The translations under genes and the position numbers were made by a program. Below the pieces are notes generated by a model. That model was not told where the DNA came from. It saw only the letters and a list, made by a program, of their open reading frames with translations, and made no database searches. DNA of 64,000 nt from Planctomycetota bacterium (lineage in GTDB: Bacteria; Planctomycetota; B15-G4; SIAN01), in contig JANQQL010000001.1 in NCBI GenBank assembly GCA_028289345.1, positions 1 through 64,000 of the forward strand, in the 5' to 3' direction. Below, in pieces: positions 35,258 to 44,600 of the stretch; position 1 is the first letter of the stretch; each line of letters begins with the position of its first letter.

Positions 35258-36078
35258 CTCATCCGAGCCACACCGCTGCCACCGTCGCCCGAATTCTGCA
35301 CGAACAGCGCATGGTCGATGCCTACCTCGCTCGGCAAACAGTGACCTGTCCCCCGGGAACGAAAGCCTGGATGGCCGGACCTCATCCCGACGACAACCTA
35401 TTGGGGCCGGGAGGGGTCACGTTGCAATACGTCGCTCGGGGCGTTCCGGTGCACTGGGTCTGCATCACCGATGGCCGAGCCTGCGTCTCCGACGCCAAAG
35501 AACGACAGGCCATGGCCGAGACCCGAGCGTCGGAGGAGCGAGAATGTGCCCAAAGGATCGGGGCCACCGTGGAGTTGTTGGGGATCGCGGAAGATCGTTT
35601 GGCCGAGCCCCCCGTGCATTCCCAAGCCGTCGAACGGGTACGCCAATCCTTGAACCGAGTTCAGCCCGATGCAGTGTTCGTGCCCTACGCCCTGGACACC
35701 CACCCCCTGCACCGATTGACGGCCGACGTGGTCGCGAGAGCCTTGGTCGATTTCCCCCACCCCTGCCAGGTGTACTCGTGGGCCTTGGGCGCCTTTCCGC
35801 CCCCGCGCCTCATCGTCGACATCACTGCCCACTACGCCTCAAAACGAAGCCTGGTGGAAATCTACCGCTCCCAGCTGAGCAAGCGCGACTACCTCGGGGA
35901 GCTGGATCTGCTGCAAGGCCTGCACGGCTCGTACGCCCAGCCACCGCTTTCCGCGGCAGAACTCTATGACTGTCAAGAAAAGTCGATCTTCGTTGCCGAG
36001 ACCCTTCCTCTCGCGCTGAACGATCCCGACACGCTCCGCGCGGGAGTGCAGCCGATGGTGGACCCCGACGCGTCGTAG
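35254..36078 (+). CDS. PIG-L family (LmbE-like) deacetylase
   Basis: 274 residues from ATG 35254, overlapping the previous stop. The N-terminal zinc motif is AGPHPDDNLLGPGG near residue 42: His and Asp ligands remain, but the customary Glu of HPDDE is Asn. The third zinc ligand is probably His in DTHPLHRLT near 152. PIG-L enzymes hydrolyse N-acetyl groups from N-acetylglucosaminyl compounds such as surface sugars or small thiols. With the preceding acyltransferase and M14 gene it likely completes a three-gene sugar- or wall-modifying operon. The E-to-N change may lower activity or change substrate. Confidence 0.85.
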   Translation: MTHPSHTAATVARILHEQRMVDAYLARQTVTCPPGTKAWMAGPHPDDNLLGPGGVTLQYVARGVPVHWVCITDGRACVSDAKERQAMAETRASEERECAQRIGATVELLGIAEDRLAEPPVHSQAVERVRQSLNRVQPDAVFVPYALDTHPLHRLTADVVARALVDFPHPCQVYSWALGAFPPPRLIVDITAHYASKRSLVEIYRSQLSKRDYLGELDLLQGLHGSYAQPPLSAAELYDCQEKSIFVAETLPLALNDPDTLRAGVQPMVDPDAS

Positions 36079-36154
36079 CGACCCAGCAGCGGCAAATCAC
36101 GAACGCGGGAAACCAAGTGCGATCCAGTCACTCGGCGAACCGGAGCGCATACCC

Positions 36155-37708
36155 TCAGTGGGATGGGTCCAGAGTGAACTGGTGAAGCACTTCTCCGCGG
36201 ATGTTGACGAACTCCACGGTGGCAAGTTCTGGAGTGACCTCGACCCGCCCGTGACCGCTGGTCTTCCAAAACGTCTCGTAGCCCGTGTCTTGCTCGTCGA
36301 ACCGCCAGGGCGCACTGGTCGTACCAGGCAGCGCGTAGTGAATTCCGTCCACCACGATGTCCGTGAACACGTGGTCGTGGCCGTAGAACAAAGCCTGCAC
36401 TCCATGCTGTTTCATGAGTTCGTGAATCCGGGCCTGCTCTCCCACGCTTGCTGCTCGTCCTCCTCCGCGGCCGTAGGAAGAGTTGGCGCGATCCCCGCCG
36501 TTCCCTCCCACCACGTGGTGGATGCACAGGAACTTGTAACGAGGGTCGCTGAGCCGAAGGCTTTCTTCCAAAAACTCGAACTGGGCATCTCCCAATGTGA
36601 AATCCGTGGGCCCGCCAGGATTGGTGGGCTCGCCTCCCAACAGGTGGCTGGTCGATGTGTAGCCGCGCACGTTGAGGACCACGAACAACCCATCGCCCCA
36701 CGAGAACCGGTAGTAATCCTCGTGCTCACTGCCAGCGCAACCCGGTGTTCCCGGGCGAGGATTGACTTGGTAACGCTGTCGCGCCTGCCTGGCGAATGCG
36801 CGTTGTTCGGGATCGTGGTCGCCGGACTCTCCTTCCCAGTTGCCAAGGACCTGATACAGGGCTCCCGCGTCGGCCAGGTGCTCGGCCAGCAGATCTCGAG
36901 TTTCTCGGTGCGCCTGCTCGGCGAGGGCCATGTTCGAAAAGGCGGGATTGAAGCCGAGAGTGTGCAAATCGAAGTGATCGCCCAAGCCAATCACGAAATC
37001 CGGCTCGTCTCGACAAACGTTGGCAGCCACCAGCGAGAACTCGTGGCGAATGGTGTCGCGAGAACTTCGAAACCACTCCAGGCTGTCGAGGCCGTACAGG
37101 AGCATGCCCTCGCTTTCCAACATGTCGAGTGGCAGAGACGGGCGCAGGCTGTCGAGGAAGAAGTGCATGTCCGAAACCAGGGCGAAATGAAACGACTGTC
37201 CCGGATCACGAACCGTCGTGAAGCGCCCGCTCTCCTGAACCCGATGAACCGCGGCGCCGCGGCGCGGGCCGGGTTCGGCCTCTTCCAAGGTCAGCGACCA
37301 GAAAAACGAAGAACTCGCGGAGAGGCCGTGGATGACAATCTCCATCAAGGTTTCCGGAGGCAGCCAGACGGACGGTCCGCTGCCAGCCAAGGATTCGGGC
37401 CAAGCATCCGCTTCCAACGTTCTCGCATCACGGGATCGAGTCGCGGAGAAATGCAGCTGGGTGGCTTGACCCGTGTCGCACGGAGTGAGTTCCAAGGTGA
37501 CTCGAGAAGGGCGCTCCCCTCCCTCCACCGTCAGAGTCACTCCTTCTTGCGTGGCGCGGCCCACCAACGGGTGAGCACCCATCAGCTCCTGGCGAACTCG
37601 GTTCTGGAAACCGTCCTTCCCACTGAGCGCCTTGGCTCCGACCCAAAGGCCACCCGCCAATGCCAGCCAGCACAGACTGATTCGAAGCAAGCGCAGGGTC
37701 AAGGTCAC
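36155..37708 (-). CDS. Exported calcineurin-like metallophosphoesterase
   Basis: 517 residues from GTG 37708. The N-terminus is a signal anchor (LRISLCWLALAGGLWVGAKAL). Residues about 30-160 are beta-rich (Ig/fibronectin-like, TLTVEGGERPSRVTLEL). The two-metal phosphoesterase motifs follow in order: SDMHFF (DxH, near 179), GLGDHFD (GDxxD, near 243), LGNWEGE (GNHE variant with Trp for His, near 290), CIHHVVGG (near 392) and FYGHDHVF (near 438). So all metal ligands except the GNHE His are present. It follows the GntR gene by nine bases and is probably regulated by it. Substrate unknown; purple acid phosphatase-like enzymes share this layout. Confidence 0.83.
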   Translation of the reverse strand: MTLTLRLLRISLCWLALAGGLWVGAKALSGKDGFQNRVRQELMGAHPLVGRATQEGVTLTVEGGERPSRVTLELTPCDTGQATQLHFSATRSRDARTLEADAWPESLAGSGPSVWLPPETLMEIVIHGLSASSSFFWSLTLEEAEPGPRRGAAVHRVQESGRFTTVRDPGQSFHFALVSDMHFFLDSLRPSLPLDMLESEGMLLYGLDSLEWFRSSRDTIRHEFSLVAANVCRDEPDFVIGLGDHFDLHTLGFNPAFSNMALAEQAHRETRDLLAEHLADAGALYQVLGNWEGESGDHDPEQRAFARQARQRYQVNPRPGTPGCAGSEHEDYYRFSWGDGLFVVLNVRGYTSTSHLLGGEPTNPGGPTDFTLGDAQFEFLEESLRLSDPRYKFLCIHHVVGGNGGDRANSSYGRGGGRAASVGEQARIHELMKQHGVQALFYGHDHVFTDIVVDGIHYALPGTTSAPWRFDEQDTGYETFWKTSGHGRVEVTPELATVEFVNIRGEVLHQFTLDPSH

Positions 37709-37717
37709 CGGACGCGA

Positions 37718-38587
37718 TCAACTCCGAGATAGCTGAAAACGATAGCGATAGCGGTCGCCCCGATAGTGGCCAACGGTGTATTCGACCACCCGTCCATCGG
37801 CGAGCTGAGAGCGTCTCACCCTTCGCAGCAACGACTGCCCCGCGGGGACCGAAAGTCGAGTGGCAAGCACCGCGTCCGCTTGCACGGCTTCCAGGAACTC
37901 TTCCGTCCGGGAAGGGCTCAGACCTCGGCCACGCAGAAAGTCGTAGAGCGAGGATCCGTCGGGGATGCCTGCAAACTCGGGGAGGTAGGTATGCACGTGC
38001 ACCATGCGTTCGTCGTTGACGAAGCGCAGCCGCTCCAAGTGCCAAACATGGGCACCCAGAGAGACTCCCAGTCCCTCGGCAACCTCTTCGCCCGCGACCG
38101 CTGCCTCGGCGTTCAGCACCCGGGTTCGTACCTGAAACCCACGCGCTTTCATGGCTTCGGCGAACCCCTCCAATCCCGACAGGTCGACTTCGATCTTTGG
38201 CGGGTTGACCTCACTGCCTCGACCGCGCGCCCGTCGAATCAAGCCGTCGCGCACCAGGTTCTGCAGCGCGGTCCGAACCGTGACCCGGCTCACTCCAAAG
38301 TGCTCCTTGAGTTCCTTCTCGGAGGGGAGGAGATCTCCGGGACGCAACACGTTGTCCCGAATCTTGCCGCGAACCAGCTGCTCCAACTGTGAGTAGAGCG
38401 GGAGCGAATGATCCTTGTCGAGGATCACGCCTGGGAAAAGACCTTGAGAGTCTCGCGAACGCACGGATCCGCTGGCATTGAGCCTGTCGGATTCCTGTCG
38501 GGCGTCGCTCGAAAGCGCCGCCGCCACTGGGGAAGACGCTGCGGGGGAAGATGTTGTGGAGATGCGGGCGGTCATCGGTCTCGCCAT
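37718..38587 (-). CDS. GntR-family transcriptional regulator with UTRA domain
   Basis: 289 residues. A disordered N-terminal 55 residues precede the winged helix-turn-helix (LPLYSQLEQLVRGKIRDNVLRPGDLLPSEKELKEHFGVSRVTVRTALQNL split by its DNA-recognition helix near 95-110). The C-terminal UTRA ligand domain follows (AMKARGFQVRTRVL, GAHVWHLERLRFVNDERMVH, RRSQLADGRVVEYTVGHYRGDRY). HutC/FarR-type members bind small metabolites and usually repress neighbouring genes. It is divergent from the outer-membrane lipoprotein gene at 38931 and upstream of the phosphoesterase, so both are natural targets. Confidence 0.93.
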   Translation of the reverse strand: MARPMTARISTTSSPAASSPVAAALSSDARQESDRLNASGSVRSRDSQGLFPGVILDKDHSLPLYSQLEQLVRGKIRDNVLRPGDLLPSEKELKEHFGVSRVTVRTALQNLVRDGLIRRARGRGSEVNPPKIEVDLSGLEGFAEAMKARGFQVRTRVLNAEAAVAGEEVAEGLGVSLGAHVWHLERLRFVNDERMVHVHTYLPEFAGIPDGSSLYDFLRGRGLSPSRTEEFLEAVQADAVLATRLSVPAGQSLLRRVRRSQLADGRVVEYTVGHYRGDRYRYRFQLSRS

Positions 38588-38930
38588 CGGATTCCCTCTG
38601 CACGCCCTCGTCTTTTCCTTTTCCTGGCGAATTTTCTCTCCGTCGAGGTGCAGAAACCAGCCTTGTCGCGAGAACTTCGCTTCCCCCCCTCGAGCATCGC
38701 GGAAAAAAGACCTGCGAGAGCGAAAGGCTCCAGTTGGGAGAAGATTCTTCCGATTCCCCTACCCAGGTCCCCCTCGGCTCGATCGCGGAAAGAAACAAGG
38801 GACGAATCGTTGAGCCCACGGAAACAAGCCGAAAACGTGTGTTGAAGATTCGAGGGGATTTGCAGATGACTCGAGAACAGACTCCTGGTCTGTCGTTCCG
38901 CCCTCCGATGCGGACTTCCCGGAGAATCCC
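38588..38930. promoter_or_regulatory. Divergent regulatory region between GntR gene and outer-membrane lipoprotein
   Basis: 343 bases without a gene. It holds an ACAGAC / GTCTGT inverted repeat (38877-38893, five-base loop) about 37 bases ahead of ATG 38931, which may be the operator or a leader hairpin. No clear sigma-70 boxes. This is the likely site of autoregulation by the GntR-type protein. Confidence 0.35.
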
Positions 38931-39716
38931 ATGAAACCCTTCGATCATCCCTGGCTCGCTTGCACGTTCTCGTTGCTTCTTCTGATCGGCTTGCCTGGTT
39001 GCATCACCAGCGGCTTCGAGATCGGTGGCTCGGGGGCGGTGTTCATCCCGGAGATGAGTGGCGATCTCGGACTCGAGTCAACCGTCGGCGGAGTCTTCGC
39101 GGACGTGGACCTCAACCAGTTCGGATTGGAGGAACGCGACAACGTTCCCTACGCCCGAGTTTGGGGCTCGGCGCTCGGCCTCAACGTTTGGGCCTCCGGA
39201 TTCCAATACGAAGAAGACGGTCGCGGCACCCTCAACGTCGGATTTGGTGACTTGGTTGCCGGTGTTCCAGTCAACGCAGAAATGGAACTGACCACCGCCC
39301 AAGCCGGATTCACGTTCCCGTTGATCGACCTGGCGGGAGTTCGTCTGGCGCCGGGAGTGGGCGTGGATTACTTTGATCTGAACATGGTGGTCGACCAACC
39401 CACCGTTTCCCTCCGGGAAGAAATCGACACCCAGGGGCCGATTCCCCTACTCTTCTTGGAAGGCTCCTTCGATCCGCCGGTGGTTCCCCTGATCCTCGAA
39501 GCGAGAGTCGGCGCGATCGCCGGAACCTACGGTGACATCGACGGCAAAGTGATCGATGCGGAGGCCACTCTTTCGTTCAACCTCTTGGACCCCCTCGAAG
39601 TCTTCGCCGGGTATCGACTGCTGCGCTTCGACGTCGACGGCACCACCGACGGTCAGGACTTCTCTGGCGACATCCTACTGGACGGGTTCATCTTCGGTGG
39701 CAGTCTGAGATTCTGA
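38931..39716 (+). CDS. Outer-membrane beta-barrel lipoprotein
   Basis: 261 residues from ATG 38931 (GGAGA upstream). A signal peptide ends in the lipobox LIGLPGC (Cys about 24). The mature part alternates hydrophobic and polar residues in about ten amphipathic strands (RVWGSALGLNVWASGFQYE, MELTTAQAGFTFPLIDLAGVRLAP, EATLSFNLLDPLEVFAGYRLLRF) and ends in Phe (FGGSLRF), the outer-membrane barrel signature. No catalytic motif. It is divergent from the GntR regulator and probably controlled by it. Confidence 0.75.
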   Translation: MKPFDHPWLACTFSLLLLIGLPGCITSGFEIGGSGAVFIPEMSGDLGLESTVGGVFADVDLNQFGLEERDNVPYARVWGSALGLNVWASGFQYEEDGRGTLNVGFGDLVAGVPVNAEMELTTAQAGFTFPLIDLAGVRLAPGVGVDYFDLNMVVDQPTVSLREEIDTQGPIPLLFLEGSFDPPVVPLILEARVGAIAGTYGDIDGKVIDAEATLSFNLLDPLEVFAGYRLLRFDVDGTTDGQDFSGDILLDGFIFGGSLRF

Positions 39717-39750
39717 GAATCGCCCCGAACGTCGGCGCGAGCTTCCCCCA

Positions 39751-41655
39751 TCACTTCCCCTTCAGACGCCCCAGCAACTGCTGGATCTCTTGGTCCTCGG
39801 GTCGAACCCGGGCCGCCCGCCGGGCATAAGGAAGTGCTTCGTCGCTCTTTCCCTGCCGCTCCAGCAGAAGGGAGATTTCCCGCAGGGCCTTGAAGTGCTT
39901 GCGGCGTAGCTGGAGCACACTCTCAAACAGCGCCACGGCCTCGGTGGGATCGTCCTCGCGCAGCAGCTGGCCGAGCTGAAAGCGAAACTCGGTGCGATTG
40001 GGAAGGCCCGCCACCCCGGCACGAGTCACCCTCAGAGCGTCTTCGCGACGCCCGAGCCGTTGGTACCAATCGATCAGCTCCTGCCGAACACCAATGGATC
40101 GAGGGTCCGCTTGCAACGAACGCTCGTAGGAATCGAGCGCGGCGTCATTGCGCCCTTGGGCTCGTTGCACCCGAGCCAGGCTCACCCAAGCGGGCCCCGC
40201 ATCGGTGTTCTCGACCAACCGCTTCAGCACAGTCTCCGCTTGGTCGAACTCCTTGCGCCGAGAGTGGAGCAGCGAAAGCTGATAATCGACGCTCTTGTCG
40301 TAGAACAGCCCGAGCCCTCCGGCGCCAATCGGCTGAGCGCGGTGGAACCAGTCGATCGCGTCCGCGGTTCGTGCAAGCTCCGTCGGCGGAAGTAGCGGCT
40401 GCTCATGAAGGAGGGTCCGCTCGATCACTAGGTACGACCGCCCCGTCCAGGCCCCGACAAAGGCACAGCCATTCACGACTCCGCTATGCAGAGTGAAGAC
40501 CAGAAACACGGCGGCCACGGTTCGCCAGATCCACCCGACGGAAGTGACTCGACCGTCCTTCTTCAAGCGGAAGCGGTGCAGGCTCACCTGGGGTTTCTTC
40601 AGCGTTCTCCATAGCAACCAAGCAAGGAACGTTGCCACCCCGGCCCATCCCGCCGCCATCAGCGCCGGCACCAGCGTGTAGGCGGACAGCATGGAAAAGT
40701 AGGAAACGGCGAAGATCCCGCTGAACACGAACTCCTCGCCAAGAGTGAGGTCGTATCGTTTCTTCGGCTTCTTGTGACGCGGTTTTCCCTTCCCCAGAGC
40801 CGGAGCGCCCCAGCCGACGTAGAGAGCATCGTTGGGACACACGCTGACACAGTCCAAGCACTTCATGCAGCCAGGATCCACCACCATGCCGTACTCACGC
40901 ACCTCATCGTGAATCTTCACGTTGGAAGTGCAGACCGCCGTGCAGTGGCCACATTGCTCGCAGGACGGGGTCACCCGAATGCGGGACAACGCCAGTCGGT
41001 CGACGGGAGCGAACAACCCGCCGTAGGGACATCCATAGGTGCAAAAACCCTTCGCACCGAGGAAGTACACGGTCGCGAACCCACAAATCAGTAGGAACGG
41101 AATGGCGACCGAGACGCCGGCAAAGGTGTGCCAGAAGTCTTCGGTCATGAACTCGGTGTGGAGTCCGGGCCAGTCTGGGGGCATGCCTCGGAGCGGTCGC
41201 ACCACGAATCGCTCGACCAAGGGCCAGAGGAACATCTGGAACGCGGTCAGAAAAGGCACGTACACCAGAAAGCGAGACCGAAATGCCTTGGGTCGAATCC
41301 CCAGTTTTTTCATGAACCAGCCGCAAGCGTCCTGGAGCAGGACTAAGTGACAGCCCCAACCACAGAACCAACGTCCCACGACCAAGGTCACCACCAGGGC
41401 CACCACGAAGAACACGGCGCCGGCGTTCACGACTCCGTCTCGCACGGTCTCCATGGCTTCCGACGGCTCGACCGGCGTCAATGTCGATCCCGTGACCAGC
41501 CACTGGACAATGTGAGCGATCATGAGCAACTGCACGACGATCAGCACTGCCGCTCGTCGCTTGCCCACCCGCGAAGGCCGAATGTTGGCCACCGAGTCCC
41601 CCGGCTCATTGTCGGTCGTTCTCGGAGTGCCGCAGTTCTTCGCCAGCGCCGTCAT
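39751..41655 (-). CDS. NapH/CcoG-like Fe-S membrane protein with C-terminal TPRs
   Basis: 634 residues from ATG 41655, overlapping the previous stop as TGATG. The N-terminal 350 residues hold about five membrane helices with the NapH/NosR motifs FCGWGCHLVLLQDACG and FCTYGCPYGGLFAPVDRL, then two 4Fe-4S sites, CEQCGHCTAVC and CMKCLDCVSVC. This part should move electrons from quinol or a soluble carrier toward the periplasm. After two more membrane helices, the C-terminal 230 residues are TPRs (AWVSLARVQRAQGRNDAALDSYERSL, FKALREISLLLERQGKSDEALPYARRA). The fusion of a NapH-type core to TPRs is unusual. It is in one operon with the CRTAC1-like selenoprotein. Confidence 0.85.
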   Translation of the reverse strand: MTALAKNCGTPRTTDNEPGDSVANIRPSRVGKRRAAVLIVVQLLMIAHIVQWLVTGSTLTPVEPSEAMETVRDGVVNAGAVFFVVALVVTLVVGRWFCGWGCHLVLLQDACGWFMKKLGIRPKAFRSRFLVYVPFLTAFQMFLWPLVERFVVRPLRGMPPDWPGLHTEFMTEDFWHTFAGVSVAIPFLLICGFATVYFLGAKGFCTYGCPYGGLFAPVDRLALSRIRVTPSCEQCGHCTAVCTSNVKIHDEVREYGMVVDPGCMKCLDCVSVCPNDALYVGWGAPALGKGKPRHKKPKKRYDLTLGEEFVFSGIFAVSYFSMLSAYTLVPALMAAGWAGVATFLAWLLWRTLKKPQVSLHRFRLKKDGRVTSVGWIWRTVAAVFLVFTLHSGVVNGCAFVGAWTGRSYLVIERTLLHEQPLLPPTELARTADAIDWFHRAQPIGAGGLGLFYDKSVDYQLSLLHSRRKEFDQAETVLKRLVENTDAGPAWVSLARVQRAQGRNDAALDSYERSLQADPRSIGVRQELIDWYQRLGRREDALRVTRAGVAGLPNRTEFRFQLGQLLREDDPTEAVALFESVLQLRRKHFKALREISLLLERQGKSDEALPYARRAARVRPEDQEIQQLLGRLKGK

Positions 41656-44600
41656 CAAGGGGACCTTTTCGCTGCCTGTGACAGTTCGGCCGCAAGCTCC
41701 GCATCGAGAGGCTGCAAACGAGAAACGAGTTCAGTCACCGCCTCTGCCTTCCCCAAGCGGAGGAAGGCACTGCCGAGTCCAAACAAGCATTCCGCATCGT
41801 CGGCCTCGATGCTCAGCGCTTGTTCAAATTCCTCGACCGCTTCGTTCCAGCGCCCCAGCTTCCCCATCCATTGGCCGCGAGCTCGACGCGCCTCGGTGTA
41901 CTGCGGCCAACGATCCAAGGCCTGGCCCGCGTAGCCGACCGCATCGACAATCGCTCCTCCGTCGGCCGCCAAGTTCGCCATTCGGAACAGGGTTTCATGA
42001 GTGACGAGGTCGCTGGCAAGAGCTTGCTGGTAGTGGCCCAGGGCGGCAAGAGGCTCCCCCAGACGTTCCAAACATTGCGCCCAATAGTAGTGGATCGTCG
42101 CCGGGTTCTTCGAAACGGACGCTGCGGCTTCGAAGGCAGCGCAGGCTGCTCCCCATTCGCGACGGGACATCTCCGCCAGCCCAAGGCGGTAATGACCGCG
42201 GGCGTAGCCGGGGTCTCGCTCCACCGCGGCACTCAGGACGCGAACCGCCTCGTCGGGCTTTCCCTGCTGCGCGAGCTTTCCTCCCCGATCCACCGCCGCC
42301 ACGACTTCCGGGTCGGTCTTCTTCGACGCAGTGGTCCGAAGCGACTTGCGGTAGTCCTGCGCCAAGCGATCCAGTCCGGAGCCGGACATCAGGGCGGCCA
42401 GATCCAGGGGGTCGAGCGGTGGAGGCTGGCCGAGCCACTGCCCCGGAAACGGAGCCGCGCGCTGCACCATCTCCCGAGGCGACGCTCGAAGGTGCCCCAA
42501 GTCCTCCTTCAAGGCTTCCCAGTCGACGGGTCCCAAGAACATGGAAGCCAGCCGGTTCTTTGAATCGATCAAGAACGTGGCCGGAAGTGGTAGGCGACGC
42601 TGACGATCGAGAACAAACTTTTGCAAGACGTCCAACGCTTCGGAAACTTCGCCACTCGCAAACCCTGCTTCGTGAGTCCAGCCGATGCGGGACAAGAACT
42701 CCTCGGCATCCGGCCGTGTCCTTTCCTCATCGGCACTCAAGGCCACCACACGCACTCGATGCTTTTTCCACCAGTCCCGGTGGGCTGCCAACTCTTCCAT
42801 CTCCGGCAAGCAGTTGACGCACCAGCTCCCCCACAAGTGGAGCAGCAAGGGCTGTCGAGAACGTCCTTGCAGCAACTGCGGTTCCCCAGATTCCGGATGC
42901 TCGTAGTGGAGCGGGGGAAAGGGAACGCGATCGGCAAGAACGACGCGAGCGGCCGATGACTCCGAGACGGAGGAAGAGGCAACGACGGCGGAAGGAAGCA
43001 CCGGCGAGTCCAGCTCCGCGACCCGCGGCGACTCCCCTTGTTTCCAGTGATAGCGGCGGGAAGTGGCAAGCTCGACCCAGTGGGAAGGTTCGCCACCGGG
43101 CCAATGCACCCGGACTCGCGCGAGGGAAGCCTCTCCCGTCCCGAAGTGCAACCACTTGCTGGACTGAGCCAGGTAGCCGTCGCCGGCGTGCAGCGTTTTC
43201 ATGCCGCGCTGCTCGCCGAAAGTCACCTCCACTCGGGCGCCGACCGCGTCGCGGTTGCAGGTCACCCCTTCGAGGCGCAGCGCCAGAAACCCTCGTGACG
43301 AATCTGCCATGGTGTTGCGCAAGAACCGCAAGCGGGGGCCGGTGCGGTTGCTCAACCAGACATCGAGGGCGCCATCACGATCCCAGTCGGTCAGAGCCAG
43401 TCCGCGACCGTCGTCCGGCAGATCCCACCCGAGGACCGCAGAAACGTCGGAATAAGCGCCATTCCCCTGATTCAAAAATCCGCAGTGGCGCTCCCGACCA
43501 CTCCAGGACTTGGTCCCCCGAATCAACTCGGTCATGGCCAACCAGCCCGCCAAGTAGTCTCCCTCGGCCCCTTCACTGGCTTGCAACGGCGAATGCGACA
43601 CGACCTGCCGCCAAAAGAAACTTCACAAGTCGTGCTTCTCTTCGTTCGTGATGAAGCCGTTCGCCACGAGCAGGTCTTCCCGGCCGTCGTTGTTGAAGTC
43701 CAGGAATTTGGAGCCCCAGGCCCAGCGACCCATGGTCACGCCGGCCGCGACACTGACATCGCGAAAGGTCCCGTCTCCCGCGTTCTCGAACAGGGAGTTG
43801 CCGCGGGCATGGCGCTGGAACTGAGCCCGCACGTCACCCTCCACGTCAGTCTTGAACTGCCGCTGGAAAGTGATGCGATTGCCCGCGGAAGAAAACATGT
43901 TGCTGACGTACAGGTCCATCCAGCCGTCGTTGTTGTAGTCGCCCCAGGTCACCGACATGCCAGCGGAGATATCCTCCACCCCCGCTTCGGCGGCGATGTC
44001 TTGAAACGTGCCGGAATCGTTCCGGTAGAGGTTGTTGCGCCCAAAGTCATTGGCGACGTAAAGATCGGGATCCCCATCGTTGTCGAAATCTTCCCACGAC
44101 GAGGCAAAGCTGAATCGTTCGTTGTTGACCTGTAGTCCTGCCGCTTCCGTCACGTCTTCGAAGTGCCAGCCACCGAGATTGCGAAACAGGTAGTTGGGGT
44201 GTCCATTGTTGGCATCGTGATAGGGAATGGGTACCGAGACGTCCCCATCCGGCGTGGTGTAACAGCAAACGTAGAGATCCAGATTGCCGTCCCGGTCGTA
44301 GTCCGCGGCGGACAGGCTGAGGCTGTCGGCCGCGGCCAAGCGCCGGACATGGGTGAACACCCCGGTGGAATCGTTGGAGAACAGGGCCACCCCTGCCCCC
44401 ACCGCAAGGGCCAGGTCCTGGTCGCCGTCTTGATCCAGGTCGATGAAGAGCGCCCCATGGGCCGGGTCGATCAGATCCAAGCCCGACTCCGCGGAACGAT
44501 CCATCGCCGTGCCGTCTTCCTGCTGAACAAACAACCGATGGGGCAATCCCCCGGGTTGAAGGATCAACACGTCGTCTCGGTCATCGCCGTTGACGTCGCC

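Noticed and set aside
43599..43601. GTG as an independent start for a separate thioredoxin/TPR gene
   Set aside because: It lies inside a conserved CRTAC1 segment, lacks a ribosome binding site and has the same frame as the upstream part; UGA recoding explains the arrangement better.
43623..43625. Nonsense mutation or sequencing error at the CRTAC1 UGA
   Set aside because: Not fully excluded, but the fdhF-like hairpin at the right distance and a second selenoprotein in the window make recoding the better reading.
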